9,269 nucleotides of DNA from Candidatus Moraniibacteriota bacterium (GTDB lineage: Bacteria; Patescibacteriota; Minisyncoccia; CAIUEV01; JAHKAQ01), in NCBI GenBank assembly GCA_014729445.1, contig WJJX01000007.1, positions 1 through 9,269 of the forward strand, read 5' to 3'. The position numbers were made by a program, and so were the translations under genes. Below the pieces are notes generated by a model, which made no database searches, was not told the origin of the DNA, and saw only the letters and a program-made list of their open reading frames with translations. Below, piece by piece: positions 1 to 7,056 of the stretch. Numbering within the stretch: the stretch's first letter is position 1; every line of letters starts with the position of its first letter.

Positions 1-1502
1 AGATTATGCTCTTCTCCTCCCCCCACTCTGACTTGCCAGGCTTCCAAATCGTCCAAAACCGTTCTAACCTCTTCAAAAGGATTTTGATTAAACAAATGAA
101 GAGTTGTCAACATTTTTCCTTTATTGGCAAGCTTTTTGAATCTTGGCAAGTCTTTAGTCGCCGGAATCCGGGGAAAACCAAGCTCCAACTGTTCCGCGTA
201 TCTTTTTCGAAATTTAGGACTAAAGAAAATAGCATAAATATAATAGAAAATATCCAAAAAACCAAAATTATTAATCAGATCGCCGCCCTCTTTTTCGACG
301 TATTTTATTTTCAACTTTTTCTCTAAAATATTAATAAAAAGAGGATTTATATTAACCTTTCTTCCGATTCTTTTATCCCCCTCTATATAAGAATCCATAG
401 ATTCAATAATCAAAGGAAATCTAAATTTGATCTTGTCGATCAAATCTCTATACAGATAATTGTCATTTTTATTGGAAGAGCAGATTACATAACTGAAATC
501 CAAACTGTTTTCAATAACCGCTAAATTAAAACTTATATTAGAAAATTCAATTTGATCGACACTCTCATCTCCATAATTGGGCAATATATCGGAAATATCC
601 CAATAATTTATATATTCCTCGGCGGCTTCCAAATTTTTCTTTACAAAAAACCAATAGGGCTCAACCGGTCTAAGAACTTTCCATTTGGTTTTATCTATCC
701 CACCCTCTTCCTTCAAGACTTTCAATTTATCTTCCCTTCTGCCCCAGAGATTCTTATATTTTATCACTTCACTGTTTTCTTGGCTTTTATCTTTAATAAG
801 AATTAGCAATTTTAAATCCTCTTCCAAATCTAAGATATTTTCATCCTCTCTTGAGGAGCCGCTTGGATTTTTTTTCTTTCCGCCTCTTAAATTATACAAA
901 TAAATCTGTTCAAAATCTTCCAAAAATTCTTTTCTTTTGATATTTTTTTCATTTGAATCAATAAAATCATCATCGGTAAGAAAGATAAAAACTCCTCTTT
1001 CATAAACGGTTAACTTCCACTTGACAAATTTTAAAAAAGAATCGAATCTTTGGTTAAAGGCCAAACCGCAAACCAAGAGCGCCTTTTCCTCTCCGGACTC
1101 CTCATCTTTTTGCTTATCCTCTTGATAGGCGAAAAATTCACTGTGCAATCTGTTCTTTATAGAGTTATTGAACTCTGAATAAAATTTTTTATTCGCAATC
1201 TCCTGACCCAAAACTCCGTATTTATTCTTATACCCATTAAAAATCCTTTCAATAATTTGCTCCAGGAAAAAAGCCTCGCGTCCGGAAAAATCAAAAAACA
1301 AAAAATTATCAGCCAAAAAACCTTTATCCAAATTAAATTTTTTTTCCAAAATATCAAGCAGGCTGTTAACGGAATAATCAATCACCTCCTTAGGCAGTTT
1401 CAACTCCTTCTGTTTTGGTCTTTCAGCTTTTGAATTACTTATTTCTTTTTCAACAATCTGTTTGGTTATTTTACTTTTGGAGGGAACAATTTCACTATTC
1501 AT
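1..1502 (-). CDS. Type ISP (LlaBIII-like) methyltransferase/specificity-type protein, catalytic motifs lost, 3' end beyond window
   Basis: An uninterrupted frame of 500 codons runs from ATG (1502-1500) off the left edge with no stop; an in-frame TAA lies shortly upstream and no other start is available. The family fuses nuclease, helicase, coupler, adenine methyltransferase and target-recognition domains; this protein begins about where the methyltransferase domain should. After a charged leader (residues 1-37) comes a motif X/I region (38-85), where the expected DPATGTGTF is DFSGREAFF (71-79). The expected NPPY is GLAF (146-149). The following block fits the family well: GVFIFLTDDDF (170-180), NLRGGKKKNPSG (204-215), DENILDL (220-226), WGRREDKL (253-260). 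The C-terminal specificity signature is also kept: YIYAIFFSP (421-429), RKRYAEQ (432-438), GFPRIP (442-447), LTTLHLF (465-471). I infer a DNA-binding pseudo-methyltransferase. No Shine-Dalgarno precedes the start. Family assignment is confident from motif order; lack of catalysis is inferred from the motifs. Confidence 0.85.
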   Translation of the reverse strand, partial: MNSEIVPSKSKITKQIVEKEISNSKAERPKQKELKLPKEVIDYSVNSLLDILEKKFNLDKGFLADNFLFFDFSGREAFFLEQIIERIFNGYKNKYGVLGQEIANKKFYSEFNNSIKNRLHSEFFAYQEDKQKDEESGEEKALLVCGLAFNQRFDSFLKFVKWKLTVYERGVFIFLTDDDFIDSNEKNIKRKEFLEDFEQIYLYNLRGGKKKNPSGSSREDENILDLEEDLKLLILIKDKSQENSEVIKYKNLWGRREDKLKVLKEEGGIDKTKWKVLRPVEPYWFFVKKNLEAAEEYINYWDISDILPNYGDESVDQIEFSNISFNLAVIENSLDFSYVICSSNKNDNYLYRDLIDKIKFRFPLIIESMDSYIEGDKRIGRKVNINPLFINILEKKLKIKYVEKEGGDLINNFGFLDIFYYIYAIFFSPKFRKRYAEQLELGFPRIPATKDLPRFKKLANKGKMLTTLHLFNQNPFEEVRTVLDDLEAWQVRVGGGEEHN

Positions 1503-1608
1503 TTGTAGGTCTTTAAAAAAAACTAGTTCAAATTAAGTTATCAAATTATTCTAAAAAAGCAAAATAAACAAAACCCAACCAAAATCTTCAATAAAGTTCC
1601 AAACAAAA

Positions 1609-1637
1609 ATTATACTCGCAAGACTTTCCCAGGTTAT
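1609..1637 (-). promoter_or_regulatory. Candidate promoter for the methyltransferase-like gene
   Basis: On the minus strand a perfect -10 TATAAT lies at 1614-1609. Seventeen bases upstream the -35 position reads ATAACC (1637-1632), only about three of six matches to TTGACA. The implied leader is about 100 bases. A second TATAAT on the same strand at 1648-1643 has no recognisable -35. Weak support, based on the -10 alone. Confidence 0.35.
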
Positions 1638-1668
1638 AAGGGATTATAAAAACAACACCTCCTTATAA
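1634..1668. repeat. Short inverted repeat TTATAAGG/CCTTATAA
   Basis: TTATAAGG (1634-1641) and CCTTATAA (1661-1668) form an 8-base inverted repeat with a 19-base loop, and a further TTATAA lies between the arms at 1644-1649. It sits just upstream of the minus-strand -10 candidate, so it could be an operator. In DNA this AT-rich it could also be chance. Confidence 0.3.
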
Positions 1669-1687
1669 TTAAAATACCGGAATTTCA

Positions 1688-1716
1688 TTTACCAATAACA
1701 AATAAAATTGTATAAT
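1688..1716 (+). promoter_or_regulatory. Candidate promoter for the PrsW gene
   Basis: TTTACC (1688-1693, four of six to TTGACA) and a perfect TATAAT (1711-1716) are 17 bases apart. Transcription would begin near 1723, giving a leader of roughly 78 bases before the ATG at 1801. Housekeeping sigma type by consensus. Confidence 0.5.
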
Positions 1717-1800
1717 TCTAACAAAATTAAAATTATATTGAGTTAATCTAAAATGAATTTACTATATTTAAAATTTTATTGTAAATAAAAACAAAAACAA

Positions 1801-2556
1801 ATGCCCATCGAACAAATAGCCATCATTGTTGTCCTTTATATATTAACTTTAATTCTCCCGACCTGTTTTTGGTTTTTATTTTTCGCCTATCAAGACAGAA
1901 AGGAGCCGGAGCCCAAAAGTCTTATCGCCTACCTTTTTTTATGGGGAATTTTAACTGGCTTTATCGCCATTATAATCAATCGATTAATCGAATATTATCT
2001 GTTTAATTCCGATATAAACTCCGCCCATCAATATCTGTTCGAACAGGATCAGAATATCAGCGCCCGACAATTTATAACTTTTCTTGCCGTCACTTCATTA
2101 TTTGAAGAGTTTGTCAAACTGCTGGCAATTCTTTATTTTACTTACAAAAATAAATACTTCACTCAAATTATTGACGGCGTAATTTATGCCACCACCATCG
2201 CGCTTGGCTTTTCTTTTTTTGAGAACAGCATCTATTTTTTCGAATTCAGTCAATATTTATCCTACAAAGAATTCTTCATAACTTCAGCTTTAAGAGGAAT
2301 AGCTTCCGTTCTTCTACATCTCTCCGCAACCGGAATTATAGGCTATTTTATCGGCCTTATGAAATTCAAAAACAAAAACAAACCGCTTTATCTAGCGATC
2401 GGACTCATTTGCGGTATGCTGCTGCACATCTTTTTTAATTTGTTCATCCAACTTAAATATCCTCTAAATTCAATCTCCTTCACCTTACTGGCTCTCTGCT
2501 TTCTGCTCTTATTTATTAGCATTCAGCGGAAAAAAGCGTTAAAAATCTGGAATTAA
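1801..2556 (+). CDS. prsW: PrsW-family intramembrane metalloprotease
   Basis: A 251-residue, very hydrophobic multi-pass membrane protein carrying the full PrsW motif set. DRKEPEP (32-38) follows the first membrane helix. EEFVK (102-106) matches the conserved EExxK. GFSFFEN (136-142) matches the GFxFFEN signature. R165 and H173 lie in ALRGIASVLLH, and H209 and N213 in the final HIFFN. The acidic and histidine residues are thought to bind the catalytic metal. In Bacillus subtilis PrsW makes the first cut in the anti-sigma factor RsiW; many homologues have unknown substrates. The ATG follows an A-rich stretch without a Shine-Dalgarno. Its stop codon (2554-2556) overlaps that of the convergent giant gene, leaving no room for a terminator. 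All key residues are present, so it should be active; its substrate cannot be told from here. Confidence 0.93.
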   Translation: MPIEQIAIIVVLYILTLILPTCFWFLFFAYQDRKEPEPKSLIAYLFLWGILTGFIAIIINRLIEYYLFNSDINSAHQYLFEQDQNISARQFITFLAVTSLFEEFVKLLAILYFTYKNKYFTQIIDGVIYATTIALGFSFFENSIYFFEFSQYLSYKEFFITSALRGIASVLLHLSATGIIGYFIGLMKFKNKNKPLYLAIGLICGMLLHIFFNLFIQLKYPLNSISFTLLALCFLLLFISIQRKKALKIWN

Positions 2557-5500
2557 TCCTCCTCTCTTTCGGCCATCTTCCTGGTTATTAAGTATATAAG
2601 TACAATAGTCGTTCCCACAGTTAATAAGACAAACAGCTTTCCCAATAAACTGTTTGGCCATAAAACGGAAGCAACTATACTTTTAGGTTCGTAAACCTGC
2701 ATTCCCGACATCCCATCATCTTCCTCTAAATCCTGCTCTTCCTGCTCTTCCTGCTCCTCTTCAGCCTCTTCTTCCTCCCTTGCCTCATCAGTATCTTCAT
2801 CTTCAATAGACTCAATTAAATCATCTATATTTATATCATCAGCCTCCTCGCTCTCCTCTTCTTCCTGCGAAGCGCTGTCCACAGAAACAATATCGGCGGC
2901 AGAATCCGAACCGGAATAATCCGACTGATAATCATAATTATTTTCATCTTCTCCTTCATCCTTCTCCTCATCTTCATCCTCCTTTTCAAGATAAATATGG
3001 TTGACCGCTATCCCGGAAATACTGCCATCCGAGTCCTTGAACTTGACATAAACCGCTTTAAGATCGTTTCTATCGCCGCTCAAATTCCATTCCTTGCTTG
3101 AGGCAAAATCCTCCCAATCGGCATGCTCAAAATCCGACTCATTGGAAATCATCATAGCGACAGTTTTTGAATTAAAAGGATATAAATCCAATTTTACCTT
3201 TCGATCATCGGTTTTATAATCGCCTTGGTTAATCTCCAAAAGAGGCTCTTTGGTAAAACCGACCACATCCTCCCAATAAACAACCATCTCGTCATAAGCC
3301 GAATTACCGGCCAAATCGACCGCCGTTAAACGAAGAACATAAGTTCCTTGAGCATCGGTTGAAATCATAGTATCCTCGGTCATCGCTGAACTGAAATTGA
3401 CATTTCCGGGACCGGAAATCTTGGACCATTGATACCCGGCAATACCGGAATCAAGATCGACTACCGTTGCGTTTTGTTGAAATATCTGAAGACCGTATTT
3501 ACTGGTTCCGGCTTCAACCTCGGGAGGCACAACATCGACAATCAGCTCACCCAAAGTTCCGTCAACTCCTAAATTCCCGCTTAAGCCTTCGGCCTTAGCT
3601 GTAACATCATAAATCCCGTTTTCTAACTCCTCGACCATATTATCTTCCAAAACCCAGCTCCCGTCACCCTTATTAACCGCCGAATATTCTTTTTCGTTAA
3701 CGATTATTGTAACTTTTGCCGTTACTTTATCGATTTTGCCGGTTAATCTGGGAGTCGTATCGTTGGTAACAAGCTTATCAACAGTCACCTCCGGAGGCGT
3801 TGTGTCCCAGTTGAAGACTAACTCGTCATAAGCCGAATTGCCGGCCTTATCATAAACGGTCAAACGAAGTGTGTAATCACCGTTCATATCAGCTGTAACG
3901 GTGGTATCTTCCTGATCAGCTGATCCAAAAAACACCAGGCCCGGACCATCAATCAGAGTCCATTCATAAGAATCAATTCCGGAATGCGAATCGACGGTAT
4001 GGGCGTCGATTAAAAATTCACCGTCCGAGGAAAAATCCTCCCCCACATTCACATAAGGCGCGTAAGCGTCGGCAACAAATTTACAAGCTTCCGCTTTGTT
4101 CGTTCGATTTTCTCTTGGATTAAACGAATTGGAAGCTATCAAGTTGCCAGCCGCATCGTAAGCTTCAATATAATAAGTAAAAATATTATTGCTGACCGCT
4201 CCCGTCTCCAGTTGCCAGATATTTTGACTCTCATCAAAAGTGACTCTTGAATGAGTATAATCCTTCGATTTGTCAACCAATACCGTATCGATTCCATAGT
4301 CTTTCCACTGCGAACCGTCCCAAATAAATTCCCGGCCGACATACTTAGAGGCAAATTCGATATCGCTGAATTTAATTTTCCACTCAGCCTGATCATTGTA
4401 AGGCGGATTATAAGAAACATCATTCGTATTCAAATTGCAAATTCCAATATTATCTCCTCCCTCGTCCCCTGACTCAAAACCCATTTCTACTTTGTCTTTG
4501 TCACTGTCCGAGGACCAATCAAGTGAAATTTCATCCAAAGAAACATTGCCGGCCAAATCCTTCACCTCCAAAGCGATCACATACTGACCTTTTTGCGTAG
4601 CCTCAATCCGGGTGTCTTCCTCATTTGGTGTAGCAAAAATAACCGTGCCCGGCCCCGAAACTTTATACCAGCGGTAATAATCAATTCCGGAAAAACTTTC
4701 AACTACCTCGGCGTCTTGATCAAAAGCCGAATCAGTGACTTGGTTGGGACCGGCATCCACAAAAGGTTCCTGCTCATCATAATAAACCTTGGCCCCCAAA
4801 CTCCAATCCGAAACCGGTTCTCCCTCGTCATATTTACCGTTTGCTTCATTAATATCGTAAAAAGCCCGAACATAAAAAGTATATTCGCCTCGTCCATCCT
4901 CCAGCAAACTCCAATTGGAAAAATACTCATTTTCAAAGGAATCATCTAAATTATCCCTAATATCCGCCAAATTATCCAAATCCGTTAAATAATATTTTTT
5001 ACCCCCGCCAAGAACATATTTAACATGATCCGGAGTTTTAACCCCGACTATGTATCTGGCATTCGCAATGCTAGACCAATTTAAACCAACATAATTTTTG
5101 TTGATAAAGATCTCTTCCAAAGAAAAATCATAATTATAAGGGCTTTGATTTATCGAATCGGCCATACCCTCGACGTTCAAACCCGAAACCACCGGCGAAG
5201 CTATTGTATCCCCCGCGGGATTGACCGAAAAATTATTCGAAAAAGCCTCCTTGTCGGAATTTCCCGCACTATCAGTAATCAAAACCTTCCAAGTTGCAAA
5301 ATCAACCCCCAAAGTTCCGATATTCTGTTTCGCTTCATAAATTCCATCCGATTCCTTGTTTAATTCAATCTCGCCTATTTGATTGTCCGTATTATATTCG
5401 TAGATCTTAACTTTCACAGGCTCCTCAATCTCGGATAAGCCATCCTCGGCCTCGACCCTGAAAAAAACCTCCTCATTGTCGACAACCTGACTGGTAAAAT

Positions 5501-6797
5501 TTCGCGAACCATCCAGCATCGAAGCTTCCTTGACGTAAGGAGCGGTTACATCTAAAGAATAAGTGCAATTATTCTCCCAATTTTCCTGATCCAATTTGGT
5601 TTCCCCGATTTTTAACCCGTTTCGGTAAGCGACAATTTTATTGGTATAAACTCCCTCGTTATTTAAAGTAAAGCTAACATATCGGAAAATATCATCGCTT
5701 AAATCATCAACCGTATCATTATCATCAATTTCAGTAAAAGCATTAGCGCCAAACTGCTGATTTTTCGCCGGAATCTTAAACCAGGTGTCCTCGTTATCAA
5801 TCTCTTGACCGGTCAAAGGCACGAAGCTATCTCCCTCTTCAATCAAAGTCAAAATCCTATATTCATCGGCATGCGGAACATGAGTAAATTCAACCACCTC
5901 TTGAATGAAACCGTCCTCCCGCTTGATTCTTGAATTTGTATCAAAACCACATTGTTTCTCCTTATCCAACCCGCCCTCATTGTCGTTTGTTTCGCTCTTT
6001 TCATACGCATAATCCAAAACCACCATACTCTCATCGATTCCATAATCTATCAAGTCAAACGGTGAAGCTTCATTCAAAGCCTGATCCATTGAATCATAAC
6101 AAACACCGTTCTTTTCATTCGTCTCTTCCTTGGTTGTTAGACAATAACCCTCCTCCCAGACATTCCAATCGATTTCCGGCGCCACCAAAAAACCGGTAAA
6201 GTGATCCAATCCCGAAACTTCAATGAAATTTTGATCCTTATTTAAATTGATATTGTAATCGACACTTTTTATCATCGAAAAATCATCCTTGGAAAAATCG
6301 CCGCCCGGTTCGCCTTCTTGAAAATAAATCTTCAATTGATCCAAATCAAAAGCGTTTTTATCGTCTGTCTTATCATCATTATCTAAATCCCTGAAAGGCA
6401 GTCTCAAGGAATACTCGAAACTTGAATCCGGCATATCGGTTGTAATTTCGTAAAATTTATAACCGTAAAATCGAAGCTTATTATTCAATTCATGCTCTTT
6501 TACTTTAATTGCCTGCGGTTTTTCCAATCTCTCAAATTTTACAAAAAATTCTACTCCCTCTCTCAAATAATACTCCTTGTCGATTGAAACCGGTTCTTTT
6601 GTTAAATAACCATCAGCATCGTTCCCTTCCCAAATCGAATCGCCTCCATATAGAGCAGGCCCGTCATTATTAAATACCTTATGCAAAAAATCTGCCTCTA
6701 CCCTGCTTAAAGAAAAATTAAAAAAAGTTAAAAAAAACAATATCAAAAAACCGCCAATAAAATATTTTATCTTTTTGTTTCTAAAAATATTTTTCAT
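2553..6797 (-). CDS. Giant modular secreted surface protein with PKD-like repeats and C-terminal membrane anchor
   Basis: 1414 residues, not a named family. A signal peptide covers about 1-35 (basic start, hydrophobic core, possible cut after VEA). Modules in order: an N-terminal beta-rich region with Ca-loop-like DLDNDDKTDD (137-146); a Cys-bracketed module (C283-C411) ending in APYV; an Ig-like region (417-528); a FnIII-like domain (537-672) with NGKYDEGEP (653-661); PKD-like repeats at about 674-763, 911-998 and 1090-1176, each with W..xSGPG or DGPG, a DT step and D.AGN; a second Cys-bracketed module (C787-C904) also ending in APYV; an Ig-like domain (998-1089); a further beta domain (1181-1270). 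A Glu/Asp-rich stretch (1271-1362) then leads to one membrane helix (1383-1404) and a short charged tail. No LPXTG and no catalytic motif was seen. Likely an adhesin or cell-surface stalk; the exact role is unknown. The start is supported by the signal peptide; no Shine-Dalgarno is present. Confidence 0.92.
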   Translation of the reverse strand: MKNIFRNKKIKYFIGGFLILFFLTFFNFSLSRVEADFLHKVFNNDGPALYGGDSIWEGNDADGYLTKEPVSIDKEYYLREGVEFFVKFERLEKPQAIKVKEHELNNKLRFYGYKFYEITTDMPDSSFEYSLRLPFRDLDNDDKTDDKNAFDLDQLKIYFQEGEPGGDFSKDDFSMIKSVDYNINLNKDQNFIEVSGLDHFTGFLVAPEIDWNVWEEGYCLTTKEETNEKNGVCYDSMDQALNEASPFDLIDYGIDESMVVLDYAYEKSETNDNEGGLDKEKQCGFDTNSRIKREDGFIQEVVEFTHVPHADEYRILTLIEEGDSFVPLTGQEIDNEDTWFKIPAKNQQFGANAFTEIDDNDTVDDLSDDIFRYVSFTLNNEGVYTNKIVAYRNGLKIGETKLDQENWENNCTYSLDVTAPYVKEASMLDGSRNFTSQVVDNEEVFFRVEAEDGLSEIEEPVKVKIYEYNTDNQIGEIELNKESDGIYEAKQNIGTLGVDFATWKVLITDSAGNSDKEAFSNNFSVNPAGDTIASPVVSGLNVEGMADSINQSPYNYDFSLEEIFINKNYVGLNWSSIANARYIVGVKTPDHVKYVLGGGKKYYLTDLDNLADIRDNLDDSFENEYFSNWSLLEDGRGEYTFYVRAFYDINEANGKYDEGEPVSDWSLGAKVYYDEQEPFVDAGPNQVTDSAFDQDAEVVESFSGIDYYRWYKVSGPGTVIFATPNEEDTRIEATQKGQYVIALEVKDLAGNVSLDEISLDWSSDSDKDKVEMGFESGDEGGDNIGICNLNTNDVSYNPPYNDQAEWKIKFSDIEFASKYVGREFIWDGSQWKDYGIDTVLVDKSKDYTHSRVTFDESQNIWQLETGAVSNNIFTYYIEAYDAAGNLIASNSFNPRENRTNKAEACKFVADAYAPYVNVGEDFSSDGEFLIDAHTVDSHSGIDSYEWTLIDGPGLVFFGSADQEDTTVTADMNGDYTLRLTVYDKAGNSAYDELVFNWDTTPPEVTVDKLVTNDTTPRLTGKIDKVTAKVTIIVNEKEYSAVNKGDGSWVLEDNMVEELENGIYDVTAKAEGLSGNLGVDGTLGELIVDVVPPEVEAGTSKYGLQIFQQNATVVDLDSGIAGYQWSKISGPGNVNFSSAMTEDTMISTDAQGTYVLRLTAVDLAGNSAYDEMVVYWEDVVGFTKEPLLEINQGDYKTDDRKVKLDLYPFNSKTVAMMISNESDFEHADWEDFASSKEWNLSGDRNDLKAVYVKFKDSDGSISGIAVNHIYLEKEDEDEEKDEGEDENNYDYQSDYSGSDSAADIVSVDSASQEEEESEEADDINIDDLIESIEDEDTDEAREEEEAEEEQEEQEEQDLEEDDGMSGMQVYEPKSIVASVLWPNSLLGKLFVLLTVGTTIVLIYLITRKMAEREED
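2731..2757. repeat. 9-base tandem repeat in the acidic stalk coding sequence
   Basis: TCCTGCTCT occurs at 2731-2739 and 2740-2748, and as TCCTGCTCC at 2749-2757. On the coding (minus) strand it encodes a run of Glu and Gln within EEQEEQEEQD (residues 1347-1356). Being a multiple of three, it can gain or lose copies without a frameshift. Confidence 0.85.
3288..3312. repeat. Near-identical DNA repeat, copy 1 (third PKD-like repeat)
   Basis: This 25-base stretch matches 3822-3846 at 24 of 25 positions. It encodes the AGNSAYDE end of the third PKD-like repeat of the giant surface protein. The match points to recent duplication or gene conversion between repeats two and three. Confidence 0.85.
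3822..3846. repeat. Near-identical DNA repeat, copy 2 (second PKD-like repeat)
   Basis: Partner of 3288-3312, differing by one base. It encodes AGNSAYDE at residues 984-991. The first PKD-like repeat has the more diverged AGNVSLDE at the same place. Confidence 0.85.
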
Positions 6798-6866
6798 TTT
6801 TATTTGAAAATTTATTTTAATTTTATCCTAAATAAGCTTGAATTAAAGCTCATTTCACGGTAAGTT

Positions 6867-6886
6867 CTATACTTGTTTCAGTATAG
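6867..6886. promoter_or_regulatory. Perfect palindrome over the giant-gene promoter
   Basis: CTATACT (6867-6873) and AGTATAG (6880-6886) are a perfect 7-base inverted repeat with a 6-base spacer. The right arm contains the minus-strand -10 box and the left arm covers the expected transcription start, the usual position of a repressor operator. It could also form a small hairpin at the very 5' end of the transcript. Confidence 0.5.
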
Positions 6887-6908
6887 CAGATCCTAAAAGG
6901 CAATTCAA
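6880..6908 (-). promoter_or_regulatory. Promoter for the giant surface protein gene
   Basis: On the minus strand TTGAAT (6908-6903) is followed after 17 bases by TATACT (6885-6880). TGC immediately upstream of the -10 gives the extended -10 form TGnTATACT. This is the best promoter in the window. The leader to the ATG at 6797 is about 76 bases. Confidence 0.65.
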
Positions 6909-6966
6909 TGTCATACCAACACCCGCACTCTGCTTTGCAAAATATTAAAACTCTTAACACTCAAAT

Positions 6967-6997
6967 CTTCTGTCTTCGCGCTACGGAAAAACAGAAG
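6967..6997. other. Stem-loop downstream of rseP, possible weak terminator
   Basis: CTTCTGT (6967-6973) pairs with ACAGAAG (6991-6997); inside, TTC and CG can pair with GAA and CG around a small loop. It lies 60-90 bases past the rseP stop. Neither side has a proper T-run, so a classical intrinsic terminator is not shown. It may end or stabilise the frr-rseP transcript. Confidence 0.4.
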
Positions 6998-7056
6998 GGT
7001 TTGGACCAGGGTTTATTTCTCTTTTGCCAAATCCTCACCTCTAAAACAAGCTAAAG

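Larger units (their letters stand above)
1503..1800. other. Divergent intergenic control region
   Basis: About 298 AT-rich bases separate the start of the minus-strand methyltransferase-like gene from the start of the plus-strand PrsW gene. I found no convincing gene in it. It holds one fair promoter candidate toward PrsW, a weaker one toward the left gene, three TTATAA-containing words at 1634-1668 and a stretch complementary to the usual Shine-Dalgarno at 1656-1665. Confidence 0.7.

Noticed and set aside
6..903. Plus-strand open frames of 72-106 codons at 6-326, 552-806 and 685-903
   Set aside because: They lie opposite the continuous minus-strand methyltransferase-like frame, which shows clear family motifs. 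Their low-complexity Phe/Ser-rich products are shadows of it.
1646..1665. A tiny leader peptide after the TAAGGAGGTG motif on the minus strand
   Set aside because: The only start is TTG almost touching the motif, and the frame stops after three codons.
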